A stretch of 64,000 bases of DNA from Domibacillus epiphyticus (GTDB taxonomy: Bacteria > Bacillota > Bacilli > Bacillales > Domibacillaceae), in the NCBI RefSeq assembly GCF_001975785.1, contig NZ_MSFI01000026.1, positions 1-64,000 of the forward strand, in the 5' to 3' direction. Shown piece after piece: positions 8,167 to 17,449 of this stretch. Under the pieces are notes generated by a model. That model saw only the letters and a program-made list of their open reading frames with translations. It made no database searches and was not told where the DNA came from. A program made the translations under genes and the position numbers. Positions within the stretch are counted from its first letter, which is position 1. Each line of letters begins with the position of its first letter.

Positions 8167-9261
8167 TCATACCGCTAGATAGCTCCCTAACCGTTTTTGA
8201 AATTCTTCTTCGGTTTCATTAAACCGCATGACATGGATTGCTTCCGGTTTAAAATCCAGTCCGGCCAGTTCTCCGACACTCGCTTTTTCCGTTGAATGAA
8301 CGATCCACAGATTTCCTTCTGCATCCGTGCAGCAAATTTCATAATGAACGCCGCGAAAGAGCTGTGATTCAATTACCACCTGGATTTTCCCTCTTTTTGG
8401 TGCCTTTAAGTCAATATCTTCCGGCCTGATGATCACTTCAACGGGTTCATTCTCACGAAGTCCTTTATCCACACACGCAAACCGCCGTCCCGCAAACTCT
8501 ACTTCAAAGTCGCGGATCATCAAACCGTCAGTAATGTTGGATTCACCAATAAAGTCCGCCACAAAACGGTTAATCGGCTCATCATAAATATTCATTGGAG
8601 TACCCCTTTGGTGAATTTTCCCTTCATTTAATACAAAAATTTCATCCGACATCACAAGCGCTTCTTCCTGGTCATGCGTGACGAAAATAAATGTAATACC
8701 AAGACGCCGCTGCAATTCACGTAATTCATACTGCAATTCTTTACGCAGCTTCAAATCCAGTGCCGAAAGCGGCTCATCAAGCAAGATCACTTCTGGGTCG
8801 CTTACAAGTGCACGCGCAATCGCCACACGCTGTTTTTGACCGCCTGACATTTCAGACAGCCCCCGCTTTTCATAGCCAGATAAATTGACGAACTGTAATG
8901 CTTCCTTCACTTTTTCATCAATATGCACTTTTTTCATTTTCTTAATTCTCATTCCAAACGCAACGTTTTCATATACATTTAAGTGCGGGAAAAGCGCATA
9001 ATCTTGAAACACGGTATTTACCTGGCGTTTGTTAGCCGGGACATTGTTCATTCTTTTTCCGTCAAGATATAAGTCGCCAGACGACGGTTCTATAAATCCG
9101 GCAATAAGGCGTAGAATCGTCGTTTTCCCACATCCGGATGGGCCGAGCAATGTATAAAATTTCCCGCGTTCTATTTCAAAACTCACTTCGTCCAGTACCG
9201 GCTTATTTTTATCATATTTCTTCGTTACCCGATCAAACCGGATAATCACATCTTCGCTCAC
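8167..9261 (-). CDS. potA: Spermidine/putrescine-type ABC transporter ATP-binding protein
   Basis: The 364-residue ATPase has Walker [10 protein letters not shown], a Q-loop ([10 protein letters not shown]), the signature [15 protein letters not shown], Walker B VILLDEP and switch His (FVTHD). A C-terminal TOBE-like domain (about 240-364, IIRPEDIDL) follows, as in PotA. The start is GTG 9261, just after GGAGGG. An upstream in-frame ATG at 9417 would read back through the neighbouring terminator and is rejected. No permease (PotB/C) or binding protein (PotD) gene lies next to it, which is unusual. Confidence 0.85.
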   Translation of the reverse strand: MSEDVIIRFDRVTKKYDKNKPVLDEVSFEIERGKFYTLLGPSGCGKTTILRLIAGFIEPSSGDLYLDGKRMNNVPANKRQVNTVFQDYALFPHLNVYENVAFGMRIKKMKKVHIDEKVKEALQFVNLSGYEKRGLSEMSGGQKQRVAIARALVSDPEVILLDEPLSALDLKLRKELQYELRELQRRLGITFIFVTHDQEEALVMSDEIFVLNEGKIHQRGTPMNIYDEPINRFVADFIGESNITDGLMIRDFEVEFAGRRFACVDKGLRENEPVEVIIRPEDIDLKAPKRGKIQVVIESQLFRGVHYEICCTDAEGNLWIVHSTEKASVGELAGLDFKPEAIHVMRFNETEEEFQKRLGSYLAV

Positions 9262-9358
9262 ACATTTCCCTCCAACAAACGATGCAGACTTTTTCTTTTC
9301 CTTTTTTGTGACATTATAACGGATTCCGGACAAAGAATACATTTTTCGATCCATAAAA

Positions 9359-9388
9359 AAACTGCTCCGGTTAAAACCGGGGCAGTTT
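9359..9388 (-). terminator. Intrinsic terminator of the YceI gene
   Basis: On the minus strand, AACTGCCCCGGTT and AACCGGAGCAGTT pair around a short loop and run into seven T. It lies between the YceI stop and the PotA start. Confidence 0.85.
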
Positions 9389-9394
9389 GTATCC

Positions 9395-9925
9395 TTATTC
9401 ACCAACAACAAATTCAAAATTCGCGCTGAACTTTACGTCTTTGCCGACAAGTACTCCACCTGTTTCGAGAGGAGCATTCCATGTTAATCCATATGCTTCA
9501 CGGTTTACCTTTCCTTCCCCGTCAAAACCGGCAATGGTGCTTCCATCCATCGGATTTTTTGATGTGCCATTAAATTCAACGGTAAATATTTCTGTATTGG
9601 TTGTTCCTTTCATTGATAATTGTCCTGTTACTTCATACTCATCATCCGACACTTTTTTAATAGCATCGCTGACGAATGTAATGTGAGGGTACGCTTCAAC
9701 ATCAAAGAAATCACCAGAACGAAGATGGTTGTCACGGTCTTCATTATTTGTATCAATAGAGGCCGCGTCAATTGTAATTGTCCATTTTGCCGTTTCAAGA
9801 TTGTGTACGTCGCCATCAAATTGTACGTCAAAGCTTGTAAACTCGCCTTTTGTTTTTGAAACCATCATATGTTTTACTTGAAAGGCAATACCGCTGTGTA
9901 TTTTATCCAGTGTGATTGCAGCCAT
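9395..9925 (-). CDS. YceI family protein
   Basis: This 176-residue beta-barrel protein of the YceI/lipocalin-like class has the expected conserved blocks: [23 protein letters not shown] (about 6-28), [21 protein letters not shown] (about 60-80) and [10 protein letters not shown] (about 142-151). The family binds polyisoprenoid-type lipids. No signal peptide is visible, so this copy is probably cytoplasmic. The start is ATG 9925 after GGAGGAAGG. A MarR-type palindrome lies just upstream, which suggests control by a quinone or oxidant sensor. Confidence 0.88.
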   Translation of the reverse strand: MAAITLDKIHSGIAFQVKHMMVSKTKGEFTSFDVQFDGDVHNLETAKWTITIDAASIDTNNEDRDNHLRSGDFFDVEAYPHITFVSDAIKKVSDDEYEVTGQLSMKGTTNTEIFTVEFNGTSKNPMDGSTIAGFDGEGKVNREAYGLTWNAPLETGGVLVGKDVKFSANFEFVVGE

Positions 9926-9981
9926 GTTTCCTTCCTCCTCCATTTCAAAGTAACTTACAACTATTACTATGCAAGAATTAT

Positions 9982-10014
9982 ATCTTGAATTCAAGATTTT
10001 TAATTATCTTGAAT
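9982..10014. promoter_or_regulatory. MarR/MhqR-like operator
   Basis: ATCTTGAATTCAAGAT (9982-9997) is a perfect 16-bp palindrome. A further half-site ATCTTGAAT follows at 10006-10014. It sits 57 bases before the YceI start. The layout closely resembles the MhqR box of Bacillus (ATCTCGAATTCGAGAT), from family knowledge. The regulator is not encoded in this window. Confidence 0.65.
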
Positions 10015-10021
10015 GAACAAA

Positions 10022-10043
10022 AGTTCCAGACAACTGTCTGGAA
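10022..10043 (-). terminator. Hairpin after the YitT gene
   Basis: GTTCCAGACA and TGTCTGGAAC form a perfect 10-bp stem with a 2-base centre, just downstream of the YitT stop on the minus strand. A TTTTG stretch follows, so the hairpin is a probable but modest terminator. Confidence 0.6.
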
Positions 10044-10051
10044 CCCAAGTG

Positions 10052-10951
10052 TTAATGAATATCTTTTTTCTTAAATCGTCCGCCTCGTACTTCAGCGATA
10101 TCTCCCACCGCAAGAAATGCACCCTCGTCCATATCTTCTACGATCGATTTTAACTTCGCTTCTTCAAGACGGTTAATGACGCAAAAAATGACTTTTTTAT
10201 CGTCACCTGTATAGGCGCCTTCTCCGTTCAAGTACGTCACTCCCCGTCCGAGACGCGCGATGATCGCTTCACCAATTTCCTGGTACTTATCACTGATGAT
10301 CCATGCCGATTTTGACTCATCGAGCCCCTGAATCACCACATCAATCGTTTTAAACGCAATAAAATAGGCGAGAACGGAATACATCGCTCTGTCCCAGCCA
10401 AAGACAAAACCGCCCCAAGTGAAAATAAATAAGTTAAAAAACATGACAACTTCCCCAACCGAGAAAGGCAATTTTTTATTGAATAAAATAGCTAGAATTT
10501 CCGTCCCATCCAGCGATCCTCCGTAACGTATGACAATTCCGACGCCCGCGCCGAGTGCGAGGCCGCCGAATACAGCTGCAAGAAGCGGGTCTTCTGTTAC
10601 TGCCGCTACCGGATGTAATAGCGAGGCTGCTACTGATAAGACTGCAATTCCATAGATGGTTGAAAGCGCAAACGTTTTCCCGATTTGTTTATAACCAAGA
10701 AAGAAAAATGGTATATTTAACAAAAATAAAAAAAGGCCGAGTTTAACCCCTGTCAAATTTGATAATATAATCGAAATCCCAACAATTCCCCCATCCATAA
10801 TGGAGTTCGGCACAAGAAAAATTTCAATTCCTACCGCCATCAAGATTGCTCCGATAAAAATAAATAACGTCCGTTTCAAAAGTTTTTTTACACTAAGCTT
10901 CTGGTGCCGCTTTCCCAGTTTCGGATCTTTTTCTGCCACTTGTCCGTTCAC
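10052..10951 (-). CDS. YitT family membrane protein
   Basis: The 299-residue protein has about five hydrophobic helices (residues 30-205; for example GAILMAVGIEIFLVPNSIMDGGIVGISII) and a C-terminal soluble DUF2179 domain (about 220-290; SAWIISDKYQEIGEAIIARLGRGVTYLNGEGAYTGDDKKVIFCVI). This is the standard YitT architecture. Transport of an unknown substrate is presumed for the family. The start is GTG, 8 bases after GAGGG. It is a single-gene unit. Confidence 0.88.
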   Translation of the reverse strand: MNGQVAEKDPKLGKRHQKLSVKKLLKRTLFIFIGAILMAVGIEIFLVPNSIMDGGIVGISIILSNLTGVKLGLFLFLLNIPFFFLGYKQIGKTFALSTIYGIAVLSVAASLLHPVAAVTEDPLLAAVFGGLALGAGVGIVIRYGGSLDGTEILAILFNKKLPFSVGEVVMFFNLFIFTWGGFVFGWDRAMYSVLAYFIAFKTIDVVIQGLDESKSAWIISDKYQEIGEAIIARLGRGVTYLNGEGAYTGDDKKVIFCVINRLEEAKLKSIVEDMDEGAFLAVGDIAEVRGGRFKKKDIH

Positions 10952-11108
10952 ATGTTCACACCCTCACATATTTTTCGTTATATCAATTTTTCCAAAATCA
11001 AAAAAGTGTCCCTCGTTCAAAACACCATACATAAGATCATTTAAAAAGCTAAAGTCATATATCTAACCTAATATGTATACGATAAAAAAACATTCGCTAT
11101 TTCATTAT

Positions 11109-11142
11109 AAAAAACCCGCAAAAAGCAGAGCTCTTCACGGGA
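11109..11142 (-). terminator. Terminator of ppaC
   Basis: On the minus strand CCCG...CGGG encloses an inner GAGCTC palindrome and is followed by TTTTTT. It starts 12 bases after the ppaC stop. Confidence 0.65.
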
Positions 11143-11153
11143 TGCTGTTAATC

Positions 11154-12086
11154 TTATTTTCCCTGCAGAATTTCAGTCAGGACAGGGACAATTTGTTTTT
11201 TACGTGATACAACACCTTTAAGCAAGGCTGTATTGTTATCAAGTTTTACACTATATGCTTCTTCTACGGCTGCTGCTTCAGATCCGAGCGCGATTCCCAC
11301 AGAGTCACTGTTCAAAATATCTGTCACAACAACGAGGAAAAGATCTAGCTCTTTTTCGGCAATGGCTTTTTTCACTGCTGCTTCAATATCCCCTTGAAGC
11401 GCAAGAACGTCAGCTGGATCGATTGCATTAATTTGAGCAACCTCTACTTTTTTGCTTCCCATTGGGAATACTTTTGAATCAATTGAAATAAGCTCTTCCG
11501 CTGTTTTCCCGCTTAAATCAGCACCTGCTTTTAACATTTCAAGTCCAAATTCTTCCGCATCTACTCCAGCGATCTCTGCTAATTCTTTTGCGGCTTGCAC
11601 ATCTTCTTTTGTGCATGTAGGCGATTTGAATAATAAAGAGTCTGAAATGATGGCTGATAGCATCAACCCGGCAATATCTTTTTCAATTTTTACGCCGTTT
11701 TCTTTATACATTTTATTTAAAATAGTTGTTGTGCAGCCAACCGGCTCGGCACGGTAGTATAAAGGATCCGCTGTTTCAAAGTTTGCAATGCGGTGATGGT
11801 CGATTACTTCTAGAACGCGTACATCGTCAATATCATCAACGCTTTGCTGGCGTTCGTTATGGTCAACAAGAATAACCGTCTCTACTTCTGGAGCCGCTTT
11901 TTCAATTAAGCGAGGCGCCGCTGCATTAAATTTTTTCAATGCATATTCGGTTTCTCCGTTTACATCACCAAGGCGGACTGCCTCGACCTCAAAGCCAAGT
12001 TTTGTTTTCAAGTCTGCATATACAAGCGCTGAACAGATTGTGTCGGTGTCCGGATTTTTATGACCAAAAATAAATGTTTTTCCCAT
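11154..12086 (-). CDS. ppaC: Manganese-dependent inorganic pyrophosphatase
   Basis: This 310-residue DHH-family enzyme hydrolyses PPi to phosphate in the cytoplasm. Visible metal and active-site motifs are [14 protein letters not shown] (residues 7-20), LVDHNE (about 74-79), [10 protein letters not shown] (about 95-104) and the C-terminal substrate motif SRKKQIVP (about 295-302). The length is exactly that of family II pyrophosphatases. The start is ATG after GAGGG. It is a single-gene unit with its own terminator. Confidence 0.96.
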   Translation of the reverse strand: MGKTFIFGHKNPDTDTICSALVYADLKTKLGFEVEAVRLGDVNGETEYALKKFNAAAPRLIEKAAPEVETVILVDHNERQQSVDDIDDVRVLEVIDHHRIANFETADPLYYRAEPVGCTTTILNKMYKENGVKIEKDIAGLMLSAIISDSLLFKSPTCTKEDVQAAKELAEIAGVDAEEFGLEMLKAGADLSGKTAEELISIDSKVFPMGSKKVEVAQINAIDPADVLALQGDIEAAVKKAIAEKELDLFLVVVTDILNSDSVGIALGSEAAAVEEAYSVKLDNNTALLKGVVSRKKQIVPVLTEILQGK

Positions 12087-12281
12087 TTGTTTTCCCTCGC
12101 TTTATGTATAATGTTTCATTTTATTTTAACGCAAAACAAAAAAAGTTTCCTTAATAAATTTCATTATAACGGAAAATAAAATATATTCCTATAAGATTAA
12201 TCAGATTAATTGTTAAATTACTGTAAATGGAAGGATAAGCATAATAAATTGCGAATCATTTTAAGCAGGAGGTGTGTTTTT

Positions 12282-13553
12282 ATGCAGAAAAGCCGCGGAT
12301 GGAGGGTGTTTTTGACGCTTCCTGTTCTTTCATGGGCGCTTTATGATTTTGCCAACACGATTTTTTCGTCGAATATTACGACGATTTTTTTTCCGTTTTA
12401 CATTCAGGAAGCGGCCGGTGGCAATGAACGGCTCGATCAAATAGCCAGCACTTTTTTATCCTATGCCAATGCGGTTTCAAGCTTTTTTCTCGTCTTGTTT
12501 TCCCCGCTTTTCGGCGTTTGGATTGATCGGACTGGGAGGAAAAAACGATACGTCGTTTCCTTCGCCCTTACCGCAATTCTTTTTACCGCCTTAATGGGCC
12601 TGATCGCTCCACTCCGTTTAGGTGAATTTGGAGGACTTCCGGCAGCTTTTACGATCGTTGTCGTACTGTTTGTAGCCGCAAAATTTTTCTACCAGTCAAG
12701 TTTAATTTTTTATGATGCAATGCTGCCCGACATCGCAACAAAAGACACAATATCGGTGCTGTCCGGTTTTGGCGTAGCGGTTGGCTACTTGGGGACACTT
12801 GTCGGATTAACGGTATACCCGCTAGTGAGCGGCGGCAATTATGCTGATGCCTTTCTCCCGACCGCCATCCTCTTTTTCATCTTTACTTTACCAATGATGC
12901 TGGCTTACAAGGAAACACCTGCAGCAAAATTAGAAAAACGTCCTTTTTTCGCTGGTTACCGGGATGTGTGGGAAACGTTTAAAGAGATGCGCAGCTACCG
13001 GTCTATTTTTTTATTTATGATCGTGTATTTTTTCATAAATGATGCCATTGCCACCGCGATTGCGATGATGGCTGTTTATGCAAAAGCAATCGTCGGTTTC
13101 ACCTCGAGTGAATTCATTTTACTTTATCTCGTATCGACTGTTTCAAGCATTATCGGTTCTTTCATTTTCGGATATATTACTAGAGCCGCCAGTGCCAAAA
13201 AAGCAGTCTTTTATGTGGGTTTCATTTTATTTTCCGCCTTGCTGCTCGGCACATTTGCGGTAAATAGACCGATGTTTTGGGTAACAGGAAGTCTTTTCGG
13301 TGCAGCACTTGGCGCTGTATGGGTAACGTCGCGGGTGTTCATTATCGAACTGTCGCCAGAAGACAAGCGCGGTCAATTTTTCGGGTTGTTTGCGTTCTCT
13401 GGCAAATTATCTGCCATTGTCGGCCCTCTTATGTACGGAACCATTACGCTCATGCTCGCTGACTACGGCGACATTGCCAGCAGGATTGCACTCGCTTCCC
13501 TTATGTTGTTCGTCTTAATCGGGCTGCTCGTTCATCGGAAAATCCCTGAGTAA
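12282..13553 (+). CDS. UMF1-family MFS transporter
   Basis: The 423-residue protein has about 12 hydrophobic helices. It starts with the UMF1/Atg22-like signature SWALYDFANTIFSSNITTIFFPFY and has a DRTGRKK loop after helix 2. The family exports or imports small metabolites, but the substrate is not known. The start is ATG 12282 after AGGAGGTG; an earlier TTG at 12210 lacks a ribosome site. Its 3' end overlaps the convergent glycosylase gene by 39 bases. Confidence 0.83.
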   Translation: MQKSRGWRVFLTLPVLSWALYDFANTIFSSNITTIFFPFYIQEAAGGNERLDQIASTFLSYANAVSSFFLVLFSPLFGVWIDRTGRKKRYVVSFALTAILFTALMGLIAPLRLGEFGGLPAAFTIVVVLFVAAKFFYQSSLIFYDAMLPDIATKDTISVLSGFGVAVGYLGTLVGLTVYPLVSGGNYADAFLPTAILFFIFTLPMMLAYKETPAAKLEKRPFFAGYRDVWETFKEMRSYRSIFLFMIVYFFINDAIATAIAMMAVYAKAIVGFTSSEFILLYLVSTVSSIIGSFIFGYITRAASAKKAVFYVGFILFSALLLGTFAVNRPMFWVTGSLFGAALGAVWVTSRVFIIELSPEDKRGQFFGLFAFSGKLSAIVGPLMYGTITLMLADYGDIASRIALASLMLFVLIGLLVHRKIPE

Positions 13554-14168
13554 CTCACGCAATTTTTCTATATCGGAATGAATGAGTTCAAGCAGGCTCC
13601 TGTTGTAAAAAATCGATGCCGGATGAAAGGTCGGAAAGATCCGATAATCTTTTTCAGTCCATTCATATTTATCGCCGTTCAGTCGCAGCACAGGCTGCAC
13701 AAGCAGTTCGCCATGAATATCAGAAACTTTTTTCTCTTTCCCAACGAGACGCTTTAAGCCAATGTTGCCAAGTGTTACGATCACTGGTGTATTTACTTGT
13801 TCAATTTCATAATCTAAAAGAGGAGCATGGGCCATTATTTCTCCGGCAGTCGGTGCCCGGTTATATTTCCTTTTTACTTTCGTGCCATCCGGACCGTTTT
13901 TCTCGCCCCATTTATAGGGACGGCTCCGGACAGCACTTGTAATATACACTTCTTCTCTCGTAACACCCGCCATTTGTAAAAACTTCATCAACTCACTGCC
14001 GGCACGTCCACTAAAGGGTATTCCATTTCCGATTTCTGTTTCTCCCGGTGCTTCACCGACAAGCATTAATTTTGCATGTTTCGGACCGCTTCCGTATACA
14101 AATCCTTCTACAGGATACGATTCAATCCGTTTTCTGCCTAATTCAGCAAGGTCTTCTGGAATTTGCAT
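13515..14168 (-). CDS. Uracil-DNA glycosylase superfamily protein without Fe-S cysteines
   Basis: The 217-residue protein has the family-4-like motif A GEAPGETEIGNGIPFSGRAG, a middle ITSAVRSRPYK block and the C-terminal motif FPTFHPASI with the catalytic-region His. Classical family 4 enzymes carry four cysteines for a 4Fe-4S cluster. This protein has no cysteine at all, so it must fold without the cluster. The start is ATG 14168, 9 bases after AAGGAA. A role in removing uracil from DNA is inferred from the fold. Confidence 0.8.
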   Translation of the reverse strand: MQIPEDLAELGRKRIESYPVEGFVYGSGPKHAKLMLVGEAPGETEIGNGIPFSGRAGSELMKFLQMAGVTREEVYITSAVRSRPYKWGEKNGPDGTKVKRKYNRAPTAGEIMAHAPLLDYEIEQVNTPVIVTLGNIGLKRLVGKEKKVSDIHGELLVQPVLRLNGDKYEWTEKDYRIFPTFHPASIFYNRSLLELIHSDIEKLRELLRDFPMNEQPD

Positions 14169-14287
14169 GTGCTTCACTTCCTTTCTATTTCACACAGGAA
14201 TACAAACAATTTTCCCCCTCGCAACCACTATTAAAACAAAAAATTCAATTGAATTACTTGATACTCCAATACTTTCTCCATAATTTC

Positions 14288-14428
14288 TTATCTTTTAATT
14301 ATAAAAAGGCCCCTTGTTTGCATTTCTTGTGCGATGCTCATCGTTTCCCCTTCAAGGTCCACAATCATATCCATATTCATGGCGACTTTGTTTGTTTGGC
14401 CTATTCCTTTGCCGATATAAATCGACAT
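14288..14428 (-). CDS. Possible 46-residue ORF, perhaps a gene remnant
   Basis: The 324-base gap between the glycosylase gene and the SDR gene holds this ORF (begins MSIYIGKGIGQ, ends GLFIIKR). Its composition is protein-like (DMIVDLEGETMSIAQEM). It starts directly after the SDR terminator and no ribosome site is visible, so it could be a remnant or spurious. The rest of the gap is AT-rich with nothing recognisable. Confidence 0.25.
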   Translation of the reverse strand: MSIYIGKGIGQTNKVAMNMDMIVDLEGETMSIAQEMQTRGLFIIKR

Positions 14429-14429
14429 A

Positions 14430-14468
14430 AAAATAAGCAGACTGGAAAAACCATTTTTCCGCCTGCTT
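14430..14468 (-). terminator. Terminator of the lactonase-SDR unit
   Basis: On the minus strand AAGCAGGCGGAAAAA pairs with TTTTTCCAGTCTGCTT (two mismatches), followed by ATTTTT. It begins 25 bases after the SDR stop. Confidence 0.8.
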
Positions 14469-14492
14469 ATCTTTAATTATATTGGTCATTTT

Positions 14493-15272
14493 TTATAAAA
14501 GAGACTCAACTCCATCCACATACACGACTGACCCTGTTACATGGCTTGCGGCATCACTTGCCAAATAATGAACAAGGTCGGCTACTTGTTCCGGCTGACC
14601 TGAACCGCCTGCAAGCGGCTGATTACCTTCTGGATACTCAATCGGAATTCTAATTTCTTTTAATTTCTCGTCTTCCATATTTGTACTTTCGTCAATATTC
14701 GTCTCAATCGCACCAGGACAGATGACGTTTACTCTCACTTTAAATTTTGCCAGTTCAACCGCCGCCATTTTCCCTAGGCCGACCTGTCCTGCTTTTGTCG
14801 TCGCATATGCAGAAAATCCGAAATTTTTAAATGTGCGTGTACCGTTAATGGATGACGTGATAATAATGCTGCCACCATTTTTCTTTAAATAGGGAATTGA
14901 ATATTTCAATGTTAAAAACGTACCCGTTAAATTCGTCATCATTACCGAATTCCAATCTTCCGGAGCTAAATGCTCTAGCGGTGTAAACGTACCATTTTGG
15001 CCTGCGTTGGCAAACACAATATCGAGCCCACCCCATTTAGCGGCCCCTTCATTAATCGCTTTCTCCATCTCATCCGCTTTCGATACATCGGCTTTCACGT
15101 GCATGACCCGGTTCTCTCCAATCTCTTTCACAAGCTCATCGGAATTTTTAGGGCTCCGGTCCAAAAGCACGATGTTGGCACCAGCTTCTGCTAGTCGAAT
15201 CACTGCTGCACGGCCAATTCCCGATCCTCCGCCAGTAATAAGTGCCGTTTTGCCTTTTAATGAACTAGTCAA
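14493..15272 (-). CDS. SDR family NAD(P)-dependent oxidoreductase
   Basis: This 259-residue classical short-chain dehydrogenase has the cofactor loop TGGGSGIGRA (about 13-22), NAG (about 91-93), the catalytic Ser (TSSINGT) and YATTK (Tyr/Lys), and a final PG motif (CPGAIETNI). An Asp after strand 2 (LLDRS) suggests NAD preference. The TTG start lies one base after the stop of the upstream lactonase gene, so translation is probably coupled. A sugar or polyol substrate is plausible from that partner, but unproven. Confidence 0.85.
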   Translation of the reverse strand: MTSSLKGKTALITGGGSGIGRAAVIRLAEAGANIVLLDRSPKNSDELVKEIGENRVMHVKADVSKADEMEKAINEGAAKWGGLDIVFANAGQNGTFTPLEHLAPEDWNSVMMTNLTGTFLTLKYSIPYLKKNGGSIIITSSINGTRTFKNFGFSAYATTKAGQVGLGKMAAVELAKFKVRVNVICPGAIETNIDESTNMEDEKLKEIRIPIEYPEGNQPLAGGSGQPEQVADLVHYLASDAASHVTGSVVYVDGVESLL

Positions 15273-15273
15273 T

Positions 15274-16278
15274 TTAATCCGCTCCCTTCAAAATGACACA
15301 AACTGGTTTTGTAATGGTTATTTCATTTCCTGTGAACAAAGGCATTCCGTTTTCTTCTAATTTAAATAATGCGACATTATTTGAGTCTTGATACGCAGCG
15401 ATTAAGTAGGGAGCATCCGGCAGGACACAAAAACTTCTCGGTGTTTTTCCTTCCCCGTCAACGTGCCGCGGCTGTGACAACGTACCTTCTGCTTCAATAT
15501 CAAATATTGCAAATCCATCCCATCCGCGTACAGATGCATATAAATATCTGTTATTCAGACCTAGCTGTAAGTCTGCCCCTGTATGTTTGCCATTATATCC
15601 ATCAGGCAAAGCTGCTATTGTATCAAGATGAATAATATCCCCATCCTGCCCTACTTTATAAACTAAAACCGTGGAGTCAAGCTCATTCATAACATATACA
15701 ACCGGGAGTTTTGGATGGAAAAGAGCCATTCGCGGACCCGATCCTGGTGCCGTTTTTACTTCTTTTACAACCATCAGTTTTGTTTTCTCATACACAGCGA
15801 GCGCATCTGATCCAAGATCGCAAACGAGCAAATGCTTCCCGTTCGGAAACGGTGTAATAGAATGGACATGTGACGCGTCCTGACGTTCTTGATTCGGGCC
15901 GCTTCCTTCTCGTTTTGAAAAAGCCGATTTAACAATTGAAGTGCCGTGGCGCTCATATTTTGTAACGGACCCACCATAATTCGCTGTCCATGCAGAGGCT
16001 CCTTCCGCATAAATATGACATGGCGCCATATCACCAGCATCCGCAGCACCTTTTAAATTAAGACCGTCATCGTTTATTTGAAAAAGAGCTGCTGTTCCTT
16101 CCATTGATTCACAAGCTGCATACAAAAAACCGTCCGCTTCTGCTAAAAATGACGGGTTTGACGCGCCAGCGTACCGTCCTGTCACCGTTAACGTTTCTCT
16201 GTCTTTATCAATATTCACCTTATAAATGCCGGGCTCTTCTTTTTTTGCATAGCTGCCGATCCATAAGGAAGTGATCAT
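15274..16278 (-). CDS. Lactonase family protein (6-phosphogluconolactonase-like beta-propeller)
   Basis: The 334-residue protein is made of repeated beta-propeller blades. Its start (SLWIGSYAKKEEPGIYKVNID) and later segments (HVHSITPFPNGKHLLVCDLGSDAL; GKTPRSFCVLPDAPYLIAAYQDSNNV) are typical of the YbhE/Pgl family, which hydrolyses 6-phosphogluconolactone or related sugar lactones. I start at ATG 16278, 6 bases after GGAGGG. It forms a two-gene unit with the SDR. Confidence 0.85.
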   Translation of the reverse strand: MITSLWIGSYAKKEEPGIYKVNIDKDRETLTVTGRYAGASNPSFLAEADGFLYAACESMEGTAALFQINDDGLNLKGAADAGDMAPCHIYAEGASAWTANYGGSVTKYERHGTSIVKSAFSKREGSGPNQERQDASHVHSITPFPNGKHLLVCDLGSDALAVYEKTKLMVVKEVKTAPGSGPRMALFHPKLPVVYVMNELDSTVLVYKVGQDGDIIHLDTIAALPDGYNGKHTGADLQLGLNNRYLYASVRGWDGFAIFDIEAEGTLSQPRHVDGEGKTPRSFCVLPDAPYLIAAYQDSNNVALFKLEENGMPLFTGNEITITKPVCVILKGAD

Positions 16279-16435
16279 TTTCATCCCTCCGTTCCCAGGT
16301 TCTCTCTTTCTTCATTACCCGCGAAAAAGATTTTTATACATTGAAAAAAGGGAAATTCGCCACAAAGGAACCGAGCTTAGAAAATCCATCAAATATTTTA
16401 CATTTAATATTCAGAAAATATAGACAAAGATAATT

Positions 16436-16448
16436 GGATCCTGTATCC
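16436..16448. promoter_or_regulatory. GGAT-N5-ATCC operator, HMGL-ECH-ACAD unit
   Basis: GGATCCTGTATCC is a perfect copy of the 13-bp site shared by the promoter regions of this island. It lies 38 bases before the TTG start of the HMG-CoA-lyase-like gene. It overlaps a possible promoter (TTGGAT at 16434, 16-base spacer, TAGAAT at 16456), as expected for a repressor site. Confidence 0.65.
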
Positions 16449-16485
16449 TTATAGTTAGAATTGTTAATTAAGGAGGAACCCACCT

Positions 16486-17412
16486 TTGAAGCTTCCGAGT
16501 ACCATTCAAATTAATGAGGTTGGCTTACGAGATGGACTGCAGTTGGAAAGCATGATTATGTCGATCGATCAAAAAATTAAATTAATAGACGCTCTTATAA
16601 AAGCGAATGTAAAAACGATTGAATTCGGCTCTTTTGTCCATCCGAAACTTGTTCCACAAATGAAAAATACAAAAGAAGTTTTCCAATTACTTGCTGAAAA
16701 GAAAAAGGATGTGACTTTCATTGCGCTAATCCCTAACTTAAAAGGAGCTGTTTTAGCCGCTGAAGCAGGTGTCGAGCGTGTGAATACAGTTTTATCTGCA
16801 AGCAATACTCATAACCTTCAAAACATAAAAAAATCGACACAACAATCGCTTGAGGACTTTGCAGCAATCAAAGACTATTGTGACGAGAAAGAGATTTTAC
16901 TCGATTGTACAATTGCCACAACGTTTGGCTGTCCCTTTGAAGGTACCATCTCTGAAGACCGAATCCTTTCTATTATTGATGAATTGATCAGAACTGGAGT
17001 AAACGTGTTGAGTTTAGCAGATACAACAGGCATAGCCAATCCGAAGCAAGTATTTGATCTATCCTCTAAAGTGCTGGAAATATGGCCTGATCAACCTTTT
17101 AATTTGCACTTTCATAATACTCGCGGAATGGGATTAACAAATGTATTAGCTGGTGCTCAGGCAGGAATCAACAGTTTTGACGCGTCTTTGGGCGGCTTAG
17201 GCGGCTGTCCTTTCGCACCAGGAGCTACTGGGAACATTTGTACAGAGGATGTTGTTCATATGTTAGAAGAAATGGGAATTGACACAGCCATATCTCTTGA
17301 TGGCTTGCTGGAAGCATCTCGTATGTTACGAAACATATTAGGCCATGAACTTCCTGGTCAAATTTTAAAATCCGGAAAAAGTTCAAAGCTGTACCCCGTG
17401 CCAGCTAGTTAA
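16486..17412 (+). CDS. HMG-CoA lyase family protein (HMG-CoA or citramalyl-CoA lyase)
   Basis: The 308-residue TIM barrel has the HMGL-like signature: NEVGLRDGLQLE (about 9-20, catalytic Arg-Asp), FGSFVHP, metal ligands in HFHNTRGMG (about 206-214) and the catalytic Cys in GGLGGCPFAPGATGN (about 234-248). The family splits 3-hydroxy-3-methylacyl-CoA thioesters into acetyl-CoA and a keto acid. Both HMG-CoA and citramalyl-CoA lyases occur in it. TTG start, 8 bases after AAGGAGG. It is the first gene of an operon with a hydratase and a dehydrogenase, so the three can dehydrogenate, hydrate and cleave an acyl-CoA. Confidence 0.88.
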   Translation: MKLPSTIQINEVGLRDGLQLESMIMSIDQKIKLIDALIKANVKTIEFGSFVHPKLVPQMKNTKEVFQLLAEKKKDVTFIALIPNLKGAVLAAEAGVERVNTVLSASNTHNLQNIKKSTQQSLEDFAAIKDYCDEKEILLDCTIATTFGCPFEGTISEDRILSIIDELIRTGVNVLSLADTTGIANPKQVFDLSSKVLEIWPDQPFNLHFHNTRGMGLTNVLAGAQAGINSFDASLGGLGGCPFAPGATGNICTEDVVHMLEEMGIDTAISLDGLLEASRMLRNILGHELPGQILKSGKSSKLYPVPAS

Positions 17413-17449
17413 AATGAAAAACGAAAACGACATGAAGGAGCTGCTGCAA

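Noticed and set aside
9262-9417. N-terminal extension of PotA to ATG 9417
   Set aside because: It reads back through the terminator of the YceI gene, has no ribosome site and adds residues absent from the family; GTG 9261 follows a clear GGAGGG.
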